NCBI GenBank assembly: GCA_018261895.1
Contig: JAGTRT010000008.1
Location: 1-64,000, forward strand
Direction: 5' to 3'
Length of the DNA: 64,000 nucleotides
Source of the DNA: Pseudomonadota bacterium
Lineage (GTDB): Bacteria > Pseudomonadota > Gammaproteobacteria > Burkholderiales > Rhodocyclaceae
This document shows, piece after piece, positions 52,949 through 60,834 of this stretch; position 1 is the first letter of the stretch, and each line of letters starts with the position of its first letter. The notes below the pieces were generated by a model, which was not told where the DNA came from, did no database searches, and saw nothing but the letters and a program-made list of their open reading frames with translations. Both the position numbers and the translations under genes were made by a program.

Positions 52949-53127
52949 CCTTTCAATTTACCGGCCTTGGCCAGCCTGGTCAGTTTGCGAATACGCCTCG
53001 CCTTGCGGCGGACATCCTGTTCCTTCAGTCGCTTCTCTTCCTTCGCCATGTCGGCGCGCAGAGTGCGGATCTGATCGATGGTCTCAGCCGGGTCTTTCCA
53101 CATCCAGGAGAAAGGGACCGTCGCCAT
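52945..53127 (-). CDS. Small basic helical phage protein
   Basis: 60 residues (MATVPFSWMWKDPAETIDQI) with a Lys/Arg-rich coiled-coil tail (EKRLKEQDVRRKARRIRKL). Four-base overlap with the zinc-ribbon gene. Confidence 0.6.
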   Translation of the reverse strand: MATVPFSWMWKDPAETIDQIRTLRADMAKEEKRLKEQDVRRKARRIRKLTRLAKAGKLKG

Positions 53128-53387
53128 CAGGCCTTGCCTCCCTTAGCTTCAGCAACCTTTGCCCGCATGGCCGACTCAGCCACACGAACGACCAGCGAGA
53201 AATAGACGACGCCCGTGGATAGGTCAGCCAGCCAGCGAGCCCACAGGGCGAGGCTGGTCATGTCGTTCGTCTGGATGCAGCGCTTGATGACGCCGTTGAA
53301 CTCCTGAATATCGGCGTCGGTCCATTCGCCGGATTCCTTGCGGGCCTTGGCCACCATGTCGAAATCAGCGCGCAGTTTCTTCAGCAT
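53127..53387 (-). CDS. Hypothetical phage protein
   Basis: 86 residues from ATG 53387 (MLKKLRADFDMVAKARKESG), overlapping the stop of the upstream repeat-bearing frame (TGATG). It is helical, with no known family. The longer open frame to 53627 would run through the repeat array and is not favoured. Confidence 0.6.
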   Translation of the reverse strand: MLKKLRADFDMVAKARKESGEWTDADIQEFNGVIKRCIQTNDMTSLALWARWLADLSTGVVYFSLVVRVAESAMRAKVAEAKGGKA

Positions 53388-53698
53388 CAGTTCCACTGGT
53401 TTTCTCCTGTAGGTTCCATACCTTCCAGACGTATGGCAGAGGTATGGAACCCTAAAAGCCTTGCTGTGTGGCCTTCTTCCATACCTTCCATACCTTCCAT
53501 ACCTAAATTGATACCTGTACGGGGGTGCACGCGCACGTGTACGCGTGTGTGTGCGCGCCCGCCTACATGTGCGCAGGAGAAACAGGTATGGAAGGTATGG
53601 AAGGTATGGAACACCATTGCAGCACAACGCTTTCCAGCTTCCATACCTTCGACATAGGTATGGAACAGGTATGGAAACTGCGGTTTAGAAGCCGGCAT
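53387..53698 (-). CDS. Repeat-bearing small ORF across the 9-bp array
   Basis: 103 residues from ATG 53698, which has a strong AGGAGG 5 bp upstream inside the end of the helicase gene; the stop overlaps the next ATG. The 9-bp array encodes FHTFHTFHT in one half and GMEGMEGME in the other, because the units are inverted. The signals favour translation, yet the array may be primarily a DNA element. No homologue is recognised. Confidence 0.4.
   Translation of the reverse strand: MPASKPQFPYLFHTYVEGMEAGKRCAAMVFHTFHTFHTCFSCAHVGGRAHTRVHVRVHPRTGINLGMEGMEGMEEGHTARLLGFHTSAIRLEGMEPTGENQWN
53414..53676. repeat. Inverted array of 9-bp iteron-like repeats, candidate replication origin
   Basis: The unit TTCCATACC occurs five times in one orientation (53414, 53477, 53486, 53495, 53639) and six times inverted as GGTATGGAA (53441, 53585, 53594, 53603, 53657, 53668). 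Two abutting triplets (53477-53503 and 53585-53611) face each other across about 80 bp that contain a GTGCACGCGCACGTGTACGC-type alternating stretch. It lies next to the primase-helicase gene, the usual place for a phage origin. Confidence 0.7.
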
Positions 53699-56210
53699 AT
53701 TCCCCTCCTGTTTTGGGTGCGTTGGTCGGCTCGTTGGCTGGGCCGTCGTCAAGCATTGATGGCGGCCGATACCAGAACCGCGTCATGCCGTTGCGCTTCT
53801 CGATCTTCTTGCACCCGAGCTTGCGCAATGCCGTTCCTACGCGCGTTTGCAGGTCTCTCGTGAGCTTCGACGCATCCATGCTTCGACCATCGACGCTGAG
53901 ACCTTCCATGACGGCTTGCGCGATCGAGAAATCAGCCACCTGGCTATAGACCCAATCGTGCAGCGCATCGATCAGACTGTCCTGCTGCTCCCGCTTCAGC
54001 TGCTCAGGATCGAAGTACTTCTTCTGCTCGTCCCAGATAGGCCAGTAGCGATGCCCGGCGTCGTAATACGCCATGGCCTCGGCGAACAGCTGCTCGCGTG
54101 CCTCAATCAATCCCTGCACGTCGAGAACGCCCACCGACACCGGCCAGAACCGCCGGCCGCCTGTGGGGTCTTTGTTCCACTCGTGCTCGTTGGTCGTGCC
54201 AGCAAAGACAAGACGCCGAGGAAGCTTGACGAACGATGTCGCGAACGGCACCCGGAACTCATCGAAACGTCGGGACAGAAAAGCCTTCTGCCGCTTTTCG
54301 TCCGAGCGCGCCATGGCGCCCATTTCGGCAATCTCAAGCAGCCACTTGCCCTGCAGCGCCATCATGGCGTCCTTGTTGCTCAGGTCGAGTTCGACGTCGC
54401 TGAACCAGGCATCACCCACCAGCGCGGCGAGGATCGTCGATTTGCTCTTGCCCTGCTCCCCTTCGAGAATCAGGCTGTAGTCGAACTTGCACCCCGGCTC
54501 CATGGCCCGGGCGATCATGCCCATCAGGAACCAGCCACCCGACAGGCGCAGGTATTCCTTCTGATCCGGCGACGATGGCGTCGCTCCCAGATACCGCTCA
54601 AGCCATCCGCCGATGCGCTTCTCGCCATCCCATGCAGGAAGGCCACGCAGCCACAGCACCAGCGGATTGAACGCGTGATTTCGCGCGACCAGATCGACCG
54701 CCTGGGCAGTGATCTCTTTACCCGGCGCAAAACGGTACCGCCGCGTGATCCAGATCGACAAATGAACCGTGTCCTGATCCGTCCATTCACCCGCCTCGCC
54801 ATTCACGAACGGCGGCGGCCGGCGCTTCACCACGCGCTGGGCGTGCTCGTCGAAGGCAATGATCCCCTCCCAGAGCGAATCATTCACCAGCACGTCATAC
54901 ACATTCGCCACGCAGCGCTCGATATCGCCCTTCTGCGTCTTCAGCAACGAGTAGTACCAGCTTTGCCTATCTTCCCCCGCGGCAGCATCTTTAGCGGTAG
55001 AAATGGTTTCCGAAGGTGTTTCCGGCTGGTCTCTCTGCCACACCGCCGAATTGTCACGCAGCCATGAAAGGCTCGTCTCTTCGTCAATATGGCCAATCTG
55101 GCCAGCCGCGCACATGTCGGCAACGTCCCAGCCATCCGGAAGAGTGCCCGGTTCCGGAAGATTGACCATCCAGACCTTGCACTTCTGCCCCTCAAGCCGC
55201 TCGGCAATCTTCAGCGCCGCCTTCAGTCCGGCCTGCTTATCCGCTGCCAGGTAAGGCTTCGACTCCGGATCGACGCCCTGCTCCTTCTCATCCTTGCTCA
55301 GGCGCTCGCGCTTCGAGTCGGCATCGGGCCAGATCATGACCTTGCGACCGATCAACGGTGACCAGTCTGCCTTGTGCTCGGCATTGGTGCCGCCGCACCA
55401 GGTCAGCACGGCCAGCGACGGGAAGAGGCTCTGCGCCACATCCGCGCACTTCTCGCCCTCGACGATCAACACAGTCGCATCCGGCATCGCCGCCAACCGG
55501 TCCAGACCATACAAAGGCCGCGGCTCGGCAAAGTGCATCCAGTGCCACTCGCTCTTGCCCGTCCGTGAATTCGTTGCCCAGCACACCGGAAGCACTTCCT
55601 TGCCGCCGTCGCTCGTCTTGAACCGGAACACGTACCCCAGCGTCTCCCCATCCGCGCCGCGGTAATGCCACAGCATTTCCGGCAGCCCGCGCTTGATGTG
55701 CGCCTTGGGCGCTTCAGGCGCATCCGCCGGCGCCTGGCGCTGCGGAACCCACTCCGACACCGCCTTCTTCGGTGCCTCGTTCTCGGCTGCAGCCTTGGCC
55801 GATGGGGAGGACTTCTCTGCCGGGGGGGTTGCAGAGTCGGGTGGCATTGCGGCACGGCTGCCGCCACCCGTGCGGGGGGGTAACTGTATACTCAGACGCG
55901 CGGCCACGTCATAGGCCGCCTCGATCTGATCGTTGTTGTGGAACAGGTAGGCACACAGCGAGACGAGATCCTTGCCGGCATCGCCCGCCGCGAAATCGCC
56001 CCACATGCCGTTCGTCATGTTGATCGAGAACGACCCCTCGCGATTGTCGCTTCGCGTCGGATTGACGGACTTGTACTCGTACCCGACCTTGTGCCCGTTC
56101 GGCAACCATTCGCCGAGCAGCTCGTCGACCGCATTCAGCGCCCGGGCCGCCAGCATGCCAAAATCGATTGGTTCTCGCCGGCCCCCGCCGGAATTCCCCC
56201 GCTTGGCCAT
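53685..56210 (-). CDS. VapE-like primase-helicase
   Basis: 841 residues. The N-terminal 100 residues resemble a DNA-primase Zn-less entry domain (YEYKSVNPTRSDNREGSFSIN); residues near 220-330 form a Toprim-like segment (VLIVEGEKCADVA, MIWPDADS). The C-terminal half is a VirE/VapE SF3-type ATPase with Walker A LEGEQGKSKST and the sensor FAGTTNEHEWNKDPTGGRRFWPV. It would prime and unwind phage DNA at the adjacent iteron array. It overlaps the CII-like gene stop. Confidence 0.88.
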   Translation of the reverse strand: MAKRGNSGGGRREPIDFGMLAARALNAVDELLGEWLPNGHKVGYEYKSVNPTRSDNREGSFSINMTNGMWGDFAAGDAGKDLVSLCAYLFHNNDQIEAAYDVAARLSIQLPPRTGGGSRAAMPPDSATPPAEKSSPSAKAAAENEAPKKAVSEWVPQRQAPADAPEAPKAHIKRGLPEMLWHYRGADGETLGYVFRFKTSDGGKEVLPVCWATNSRTGKSEWHWMHFAEPRPLYGLDRLAAMPDATVLIVEGEKCADVAQSLFPSLAVLTWCGGTNAEHKADWSPLIGRKVMIWPDADSKRERLSKDEKEQGVDPESKPYLAADKQAGLKAALKIAERLEGQKCKVWMVNLPEPGTLPDGWDVADMCAAGQIGHIDEETSLSWLRDNSAVWQRDQPETPSETISTAKDAAAGEDRQSWYYSLLKTQKGDIERCVANVYDVLVNDSLWEGIIAFDEHAQRVVKRRPPPFVNGEAGEWTDQDTVHLSIWITRRYRFAPGKEITAQAVDLVARNHAFNPLVLWLRGLPAWDGEKRIGGWLERYLGATPSSPDQKEYLRLSGGWFLMGMIARAMEPGCKFDYSLILEGEQGKSKSTILAALVGDAWFSDVELDLSNKDAMMALQGKWLLEIAEMGAMARSDEKRQKAFLSRRFDEFRVPFATSFVKLPRRLVFAGTTNEHEWNKDPTGGRRFWPVSVGVLDVQGLIEAREQLFAEAMAYYDAGHRYWPIWDEQKKYFDPEQLKREQQDSLIDALHDWVYSQVADFSIAQAVMEGLSVDGRSMDASKLTRDLQTRVGTALRKLGCKKIEKRNGMTRFWYRPPSMLDDGPANEPTNAPKTGGEYAGF

Positions 56211-56689
56211 CAGCGAACCGCCTTCAGGCCTGCTGTCGGCACCTCACGCACCGTCGATTCGATCTCGGCCAGCATGCGCTGGATGGCGCCAACCGTCCGG
56301 TGCGCACGCAGCTTCAGCGCATCAAATTCAGAGGGTTCGATGATGCCGTCCGACCGTGCCTCAGTGAACTCACGGGACAGGTCACCCATCGACTGGATGA
56401 TCGACAAATAAGCCTGCAGGACATCATCGTCACCCGCCATCCCGGCCGGCAGCTCGACGAACACACCGCCGAAGTACTCGCAGATCGCCTCGGCATAAAC
56501 CTTGGTTTTGGCGTACTCAGCCAGCGCGATCGCCTCACGGGCAGTCACCTCGTAATGCGGCATCGCATCGGAGAACTTGTTGTGCATGATGCCGGGCGAT
56601 CGGCCGACACGCTTGGCAGCAGCGGCAATGCCACCATCCATCGACAACAAAACCGCATGCAGCGCGTCAATCGGATCACGATGAGACAT
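56210..56689 (-). CDS. CII/YmfL-like phage regulatory protein
   Basis: 159 residues (LHAVLLSMDGGIAAAAKRVGRSPGIMHNKFS), the HTH-containing start of the phage CII (PF06892/YmfL) family, then a helical tail. It is next to the replication gene in the leftward early operon. A GGGAG site precedes the ATG. Confidence 0.8.
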   Translation of the reverse strand: MSHRDPIDALHAVLLSMDGGIAAAAKRVGRSPGIMHNKFSDAMPHYEVTAREAIALAEYAKTKVYAEAICEYFGGVFVELPAGMAGDDDVLQAYLSIIQSMGDLSREFTEARSDGIIEPSEFDALKLRAHRTVGAIQRMLAEIESTVREVPTAGLKAVR

Positions 56690-56700
56690 GGCGAACTCCC

Positions 56701-56880
56701 TCAGTAAACATTCCAGTGCACACCAGCCACACTGGAACCGTTGAAGAAAAAGACCGGCGAAGAAGCCAATCCAGGAGAAGTGAAAACATGATCAGCACCA
56801 AAAAAATGGCCAGCCATCCCGCGAACGGAATGAGCCGGCCAAACGAGAGGTACTACAGGAGACAACCGGAGAGAGACCAT
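56701..56880 (-). CDS. Possible small hydrophobic ORF
   Basis: 59 residues whose ATG overlaps the Cro-like stop (TGATG) and whose stop lies just before the Shine-Dalgarno site of the CII-like gene. Composition is odd (MVSLRLSPVVPLVWPAHSV) and no family is seen; it may be just spacer. Confidence 0.25.
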   Translation of the reverse strand: MVSLRLSPVVPLVWPAHSVRGMAGHFFGADHVFTSPGLASSPVFFFNGSSVAGVHWNVY

Positions 56881-57143
56881 CACGCGGACTCTTCGAAATT
56901 TGGCGGATTTTCCGCGTTGACAGGAGAAGTTCCGCGCAAATATGCCCAATCGACATCGGATCGAACCTCCTCGCAAGTGACTACAGAATTGGAGTGTTTT
57001 TCCATTTCGATGCACAGGGATTCGCCAAGCTTTTGGCCCCTGGATAAGGCCTTGCGCAAGTAGCCGATGGAGGTTTCGCATTTATTTGCGAACTCCTCCT
57101 GCTCCTTTGTCGAAAGTGAATTTAGAAAGTCGCGAAGGTTCAT
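56880..57143 (-). CDS. Cro-like repressor (YdaS-type HTH)
   Basis: 87 residues from ATG 57143 (91 from 57155). MNLRDFLNSLSTKEQEEFA, ETSIGYLRKALSRGQ and NSVVTCEEVRSDVDWAYLR match the YdaS/Cro-type family. It is divergent from the CI-like gene, with operators O1 and O2 between them, so it is the early-operon repressor of the lysis-lysogeny switch. O1 overlaps the 57155 start, another reason to prefer 57143. Confidence 0.8.
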   Translation of the reverse strand: MNLRDFLNSLSTKEQEEFANKCETSIGYLRKALSRGQKLGESLCIEMEKHSNSVVTCEEVRSDVDWAYLRGTSPVNAENPPNFEESA

Positions 57144-57154
57144 AACCGCAATCA

Positions 57155-57208
57155 TTACCCACGGGTAACGATCCTGTCAATACCTTCAGGATATTTACCG
57201 GCGGGTAA
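57155..57208. promoter_or_regulatory. Operators O1 and O2 of the CI/Cro switch
   Basis: O1 TTACCC-AC-GGGTAA (57155-57168) and O2 TTACCG-GC-GGGTAA (57195-57208) are 14-bp near-perfect dyads, 40 bp apart centre to centre, between the divergent repressor genes. Two more copies lie at 58725-58763. Confidence 0.8.
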
Positions 57209-57228
57209 TCAACGAGAACAATCCTGTC

Positions 57229-57660
57229 ATGGAAAAGACATACGAAATGCGCCGCCAACACCTAAAAACCCTCGTTGACAAACTGGGGAGAGGAGGTATT
57301 GCCGCCGTCGCCAAAAAGATCGATGTCAATGCGAGCTACCTGTCACGCTGCCTATATCCGCCAGAAAAAGCCGGACGGAAAAATATCGGCGACGAGATCG
57401 CTACCAGGCTGGACGAGCATTTCCCGTCGTGGAAAGGCGCCTCAATAACCTCGTTGCATAGTCCAGCCGCCGCCTACTCCGTCGAACCCACACGGGACAG
57501 CATTTCACCCGCCGCCGTAATGTTCGGCCATGTGTTCGACAAGCTGAGCCCTGCAGACCAGTTCGACCTTTGGGTTGATCTGAAAAAACGGGTAATGAAC
57601 TACCCGGAGGTAGAGCGGGAATACTTAGCCGATATCGTGAAATATTTAACACTAATCTGA
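57229..57660 (+). CDS. CI-like phage repressor, short form
   Basis: 143 residues. The N-terminal HTH (GGIAAVAKKIDVNASYLSRCL) is followed by a short C-terminal helical part (SPADQFDLWVDLKKRVM). It has no LexA/S24 autoproteolysis domain, so induction would not be by simple RecA-mediated cleavage. It is divergent from the Cro-like gene across O1/O2. Confidence 0.75.
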   Translation: MEKTYEMRRQHLKTLVDKLGRGGIAAVAKKIDVNASYLSRCLYPPEKAGRKNIGDEIATRLDEHFPSWKGASITSLHSPAAAYSVEPTRDSISPAAVMFGHVFDKLSPADQFDLWVDLKKRVMNYPEVEREYLADIVKYLTLI

Positions 57661-57739
57661 TCCAGCTTTACCTTGGTAATATTTATCCTGAATATGCCTC
57701 ATGTCATAGTTTCAGGACAAAAACAAACCAGGGATAAAC

Positions 57740-57961
57740 ATGGGAACAGTAACCAGAATACGGCGTGAAGTACTGCCGAAAGAGCTCTACGACCTCATTG
57801 AACGATTTATGATGGGCGAAATCGCATCGATGCAGATCACGACGCTATCGAATACATTCAAGATAGAACACTTCAGTTTTGGCGATACCCCAAAACCGCT
57901 GGCTGACATATCCAGCAATACTCCATGCCGGATATATGAGATCAAAGGCAAAAAAAATTGA
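57740..57961 (+). CDS. Small hypothetical phage protein
   Basis: 73 residues (MGTVTRIRREVLPKELYDLI). An AGGG site lies before the ATG, and the stop overlaps a TTG/ATG start of the next gene. An element TTACC-TT-GGTAA at 57668-57679 lies upstream; it is like the operators but with shorter spacing. Function unknown. Confidence 0.55.
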   Translation: MGTVTRIRREVLPKELYDLIERFMMGEIASMQITTLSNTFKIEHFSFGDTPKPLADISSNTPCRIYEIKGKKN

Positions 57962-57963
57962 AA

Positions 57964-58662
57964 ATGATCAGACCACCAATAACGCTACTGTCGGCGCTAA
58001 TCGCCACCATCTCACTACCTATTTTCGCCGAAGAAAATGCAGATCTGGCGATCTTGATTGCCCCTGAGCCAATCGAGTATCGAATGGAGTACTCACTCCA
58101 TACATTCGCATCAATCATTGGCGCTTGGGGACCGCTACTCGCAAACAAAGCGAGGAACAATTCTCTCTCGGGAGACTTGACAACCGCCATGATGAGGTCC
58201 GGCGTTAGACCCAACCAGGAACTTCGCGAGGCAACCGAAAAACACCTTGCGGCCGTAGGCATCAAGACCGAGCGGACAAACCTTCCAATCAACCCAACCA
58301 ACCAGGCGGCGACCAATTATCGTGAGGCGGCAAAAGATCGACCCGTCCTGCATGTCTATTTCGAACGAATCGGCATTCAATCCAGGCCATCGAGCAAAAC
58401 ATACACCCCTTTCGCCCACGTCTACTATTGCCTTGTCCAAAAGGGGAAATCCGCATGCGATGAAACTGCAGATCGTGGCTATTACGGAGAGGGATACACA
58501 GAACACGAGCGCCTGGTCGTTCCTGCCGAACCCGTATATCAATGGATCGACGCCGACGACGTAATGCGAAGACAAAGCGATGTCATTGCTTCCATACACG
58601 CCATGTCTGACGCCATGGGCAAAGAAATAGCCGAGGCCGTTTCAGAGCACATGAGGCAGTAA
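57964..58662 (+). CDS. Exported phage-encoded protein, possible lysogenic conversion factor
   Basis: About 232 residues with a clear signal peptide (MIRPPITLLSALIATISLP, cleavage after FA) and two or more Cys (YYCLVQKGKSACDE) in the exported part. It is lower in GC than its neighbours, lies next to the repressor gene, and ends in its own terminator, as expected of a lysogenically expressed moron. The start could be TTG 57958. Family not recognised. Confidence 0.65.
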   Translation: MIRPPITLLSALIATISLPIFAEENADLAILIAPEPIEYRMEYSLHTFASIIGAWGPLLANKARNNSLSGDLTTAMMRSGVRPNQELREATEKHLAAVGIKTERTNLPINPTNQAATNYREAAKDRPVLHVYFERIGIQSRPSSKTYTPFAHVYYCLVQKGKSACDETADRGYYGEGYTEHERLVVPAEPVYQWIDADDVMRRQSDVIASIHAMSDAMGKEIAEAVSEHMRQ

Positions 58663-58680
58663 CAACCCCCAGCCAATGAC

Positions 58681-58704
58681 AACCGCCTACGGGCGGTTTT
58701 TTTT
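58681..58704 (+). terminator. Terminator after the exported-protein gene
   Basis: AACCGCC-TACG-GGCGGTT followed by a T-run separates the repressor-side transcript from the plus-strand operon. Confidence 0.85.
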
Positions 58705-58724
58705 CGCCCAGAAAATCGAAATCG

Positions 58725-58763
58725 TTACCCGTGGGTATTGCGCTTATGATTACCTAGGGGTAA
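58725..58763. promoter_or_regulatory. Operators O3 and O4 before the plus-strand operon
   Basis: O3 TTACCC-GT-GGGTAT (58725-58738) and O4 TTACCT-AG-GGGTAA (58750-58763) share the consensus of O1/O2. They sit 30-70 bp before the first gene of the operon that ends in the DGR, so the CI/Cro proteins probably control it. Confidence 0.75.
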
Positions 58764-58792
58764 TATCTGCCAAACATTAAACGGAGGTCACC

Positions 58793-58861
58793 ATGAACAA
58801 AGCACTCGGCATCGGCATCATCGCTTGCTGGATGGCGCTCGCAGCGATGGCGGTCATCTGA
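58793..58861 (+). CDS. 22-residue hydrophobic peptide
   Basis: ATG 58793 has a perfect GGAGGT 5-6 bp upstream. The product MNKALGIGIIACWMALAAMA plus two residues is a single hydrophobic helix. It is the first gene of the plus-strand operon; the stop abuts the next ATG. Confidence 0.6.
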   Translation: MNKALGIGIIACWMALAAMAVI

Positions 58862-58862
58862 C

Positions 58863-59045
58863 ATGACCACCGCCGAAGCGCTCGACAAGGCCCGCGACAT
58901 TGCGCGCGGATCGACGTGTTTCCTGATGCCCGTCGGCGGTGTTTTCAAAATCTGCCGTCGCGTTGACCGCCGCGTCATCACCCTCGGCAAACGAACCGAC
59001 GCCAGCCAGGCACTAAGCCTCCTGCGCCGGGTATGCAATCACTAG
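58863..59045 (+). CDS. Small hypothetical phage protein
   Basis: 60 residues (MTTAEALDKARDIARGSTCF). It follows the 22-residue peptide by one base. Basic and helical; no family recognised. Confidence 0.6.
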   Translation: MTTAEALDKARDIARGSTCFLMPVGGVFKICRRVDRRVITLGKRTDASQALSLLRRVCNH

Positions 59046-59054
59046 GAGGCGACC

Positions 59055-59291
59055 ATGGAACTCGACCCGAAATATCAATGCTGTGAATGCGGCGACATTC
59101 ACGACGACGAAGACGATGCGCGCGAATGCTGCGCACCGCGCATCAAGGAAGTTTTCGTGTGCCCTCAATGCAAAGAAGTTTTCGACGACGAAGACGAAGC
59201 CATCGAATGCTGCGATCTCCCCGAAGGGTTTGAGATCAGGCCAAGCCTGATTGAGCTTGAGGCTGCTGGACAAATGAGGCTGCTGCCATGA
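59055..59291 (+). CDS. Double zinc-ribbon-like phage protein
   Basis: 78 residues containing two similar halves, each with C-x2-C followed by an acidic stretch and CC (CCECGDIHDDEDDARECC and CPQCKEVFDDEDEAIECC). A tandem duplication of a metal-binding knuckle is clear. A strong AGGAGG lies upstream of the ATG. Role unknown. Confidence 0.7.
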   Translation: MELDPKYQCCECGDIHDDEDDARECCAPRIKEVFVCPQCKEVFDDEDEAIECCDLPEGFEIRPSLIELEAAGQMRLLP

Positions 59292-59488
59292 TCACCGCCC
59301 AAATCATCCACGACAGCGCCCTGCTCGAAGAAGTCGCCGTTGCCGCCGCCAAACGCGGATGGCACATCATCAGCAACGGCAAGCGCGCCGTTATCAGTCC
59401 CATCATCCCCGCCGGCTGGACGAAGATCGCCGTCAAGGTCAAGACCGCCCGCAGCGCCACCCTGGAGGCCCAGCCATGCGCCGCCTGA
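59288..59488 (+). CDS. Small hypothetical phage protein
   Basis: 66 residues (MITAQIIHDSALLEEVAVAA); four-base overlap with the zinc-ribbon gene and overlap with the next start. Family not recognised. Confidence 0.6.
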   Translation: MITAQIIHDSALLEEVAVAAAKRGWHIISNGKRAVISPIIPAGWTKIAVKVKTARSATLEAQPCAA

Positions 59489-59745
59489 TCGACTGGCTTT
59501 ACCGGACCCTGTTCGGCATTCACGTCCGCACCCACGAGCAGCACATCGCCGACCTGCGCATTCTGCTCGACGACCTCTACCTGCAGGCGCAAACCACGGA
59601 CGCGGAAATCGAAATCGTCACCCGCAAGCTCCTCGACGCCAAGGAAAGGCGCGACGAAGCCGCCCGCAACGCCGGCAAATTCGTCGAGCGCCGCAAATCG
59701 ATGATCGACGACCGCTTCCCAGACCCAATTCCCCGCTCCTACTGA
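59476..59745 (+). CDS. Helical phage protein with possible membrane-anchor start
   Basis: 89 residues from ATG 59476 (MRRLIDWLYRTLFGIHVRTH) with an amphipathic start and a long helical, charged body (TRKLLDAKERRDEAARNAGK). GGAGG lies upstream of the ATG. Unknown function. Confidence 0.6.
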   Translation: MRRLIDWLYRTLFGIHVRTHEQHIADLRILLDDLYLQAQTTDAEIEIVTRKLLDAKERRDEAARNAGKFVERRKSMIDDRFPDPIPRSY

Positions 59746-59752
59746 GGACATC

Positions 59753-60466
59753 ATGATCCTAGACATTCCCGTCCTGACCGCCATCAAAAAACTGGGCGTC
59801 GCAACCTATTCCCAGCTTGAGGCCGAAACAAAGGAAAAGCTCAATAAGCTGCGCTGGTGCTGCAACGACCTGAAGGCCCGTCAACTCGTCAAGCAGACCG
59901 AAGACCCGACCGACAACGAAGTCGCGTGGAAGATCACAGCGAAGGGAGATCAGCACCTATTCGCCCAGCAACAATCCGACATTGAAGCGGCCGAACTCGA
60001 AAAACATAAAGCGAAGCACCTGAAAAAACCCGGCAAGGCCACCCCGGCCAAGGCGGCAAAAGGACACGTCGGAAGAGCGTGTGCAACCCCAGCGGCCGGA
60101 GGGGCATATATCAGCCGCAGCACGGAATCGGATCGCCTCGTTGAGGCAGATAGCACCTCCACCGAGGCCCGTGCCGTTGTCGAGACGCAGGCAGCCGGTT
60201 TGGCGGCTGAGGAAAGCGCTTTGGCGAGCGCCTACCGCCCTGCAGTCTCCGACGTGAAATCCGACATCGAGATCATCGCCGATCAACTGTTCCAGGTTTC
60301 CGAAGACGAGCCGCCGATTGAGTTCGCCGATCCGCAGCTGTTCGCCATGATCAGCATCGACGGCACGATGCACATCGCGTTCGCGTGGAAAGAAATCAAC
60401 CTTCCCGCCTTCGCCGTCCGAGAACTAGCCGACTTTATCGGCGACACCGAAGCAGCGTGGGACTGA
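59753..60466 (+). CDS. Winged-helix-like phage protein
   Basis: 237 residues. The N-terminal 70 residues (LTAIKKLGVATYSQLEAETK, LKARQLVKQTEDPTDNEVAW) look like a winged helix, followed by an Ala/Lys-rich linker and an acidic C-terminal domain. It is probably DNA-binding; the target is unknown. Confidence 0.6.
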   Translation: MILDIPVLTAIKKLGVATYSQLEAETKEKLNKLRWCCNDLKARQLVKQTEDPTDNEVAWKITAKGDQHLFAQQQSDIEAAELEKHKAKHLKKPGKATPAKAAKGHVGRACATPAAGGAYISRSTESDRLVEADSTSTEARAVVETQAAGLAAEESALASAYRPAVSDVKSDIEIIADQLFQVSEDEPPIEFADPQLFAMISIDGTMHIAFAWKEINLPAFAVRELADFIGDTEAAWD

Positions 60467-60468
60467 TC

Positions 60469-60780
60469 ATGCCCACCCAACGCTTCCGACACCCTGCCGG
60501 CGCCTTCGAGATCACCAGCCTGCCCGGCCAGCCACAAGTCGCCATCTGTCACAGCTTCTTCGTCCGCGAAACCGATCGCGGCCGCGGCAAGTCCCACGAG
60601 ATCAAGGCCCAACAACGCCACACCCTGCAAAGCCTGCAGTACGACTACGCCGTCTGCACTGTATCCGGCAACAACCACGCCCAGAAAGCCGTGCTCAGCC
60701 AGGGCGGCTGGAAAAAGCTGACCGAGTTTTACAACCACCGCAACGCCGAATTCACCGAGACCTGGGGGACCACCCCGTGA
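60469..60780 (+). CDS. GNAT-like acyltransferase-fold phage protein
   Basis: 103 residues; FVRETDRGRGKSHEIKAQQ fits the acetyl-CoA pyrophosphate loop pattern (R/Q-x-x-G-x-G) and the later SGNNHAQKAVLSQGGW fits the end of a GNAT core. It is shorter than most GNATs, so enzymatic activity is not assured. It lies directly before the DGR. Confidence 0.6.
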   Translation: MPTQRFRHPAGAFEITSLPGQPQVAICHSFFVRETDRGRGKSHEIKAQQRHTLQSLQYDYAVCTVSGNNHAQKAVLSQGGWKKLTEFYNHRNAEFTETWGTTP

Positions 60781-60827
60781 CCGTCCTCGCTCTCATTGCC
60801 CTCATCAACCTTTTCATCAACCCATAG
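60777..60827 (+). CDS. Possible 16-residue hydrophobic peptide
   Basis: A GTG start overlapping the previous stop (GTGA), product VTVLALIALINLFINP, ending 7 bp before the first DGR target gene. It is hydrophobic throughout. It may just be a coupling leader for the target gene. Confidence 0.3.
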   Translation: MTVLALIALINLFINP

Positions 60828-60834
60828 GTGACCC

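Noticed and set aside
53477-53611. CRISPR array
   Set aside because: The repeats are 9 bp, abut without spacers, and are inverted between the two halves. There are no cas genes in the window.
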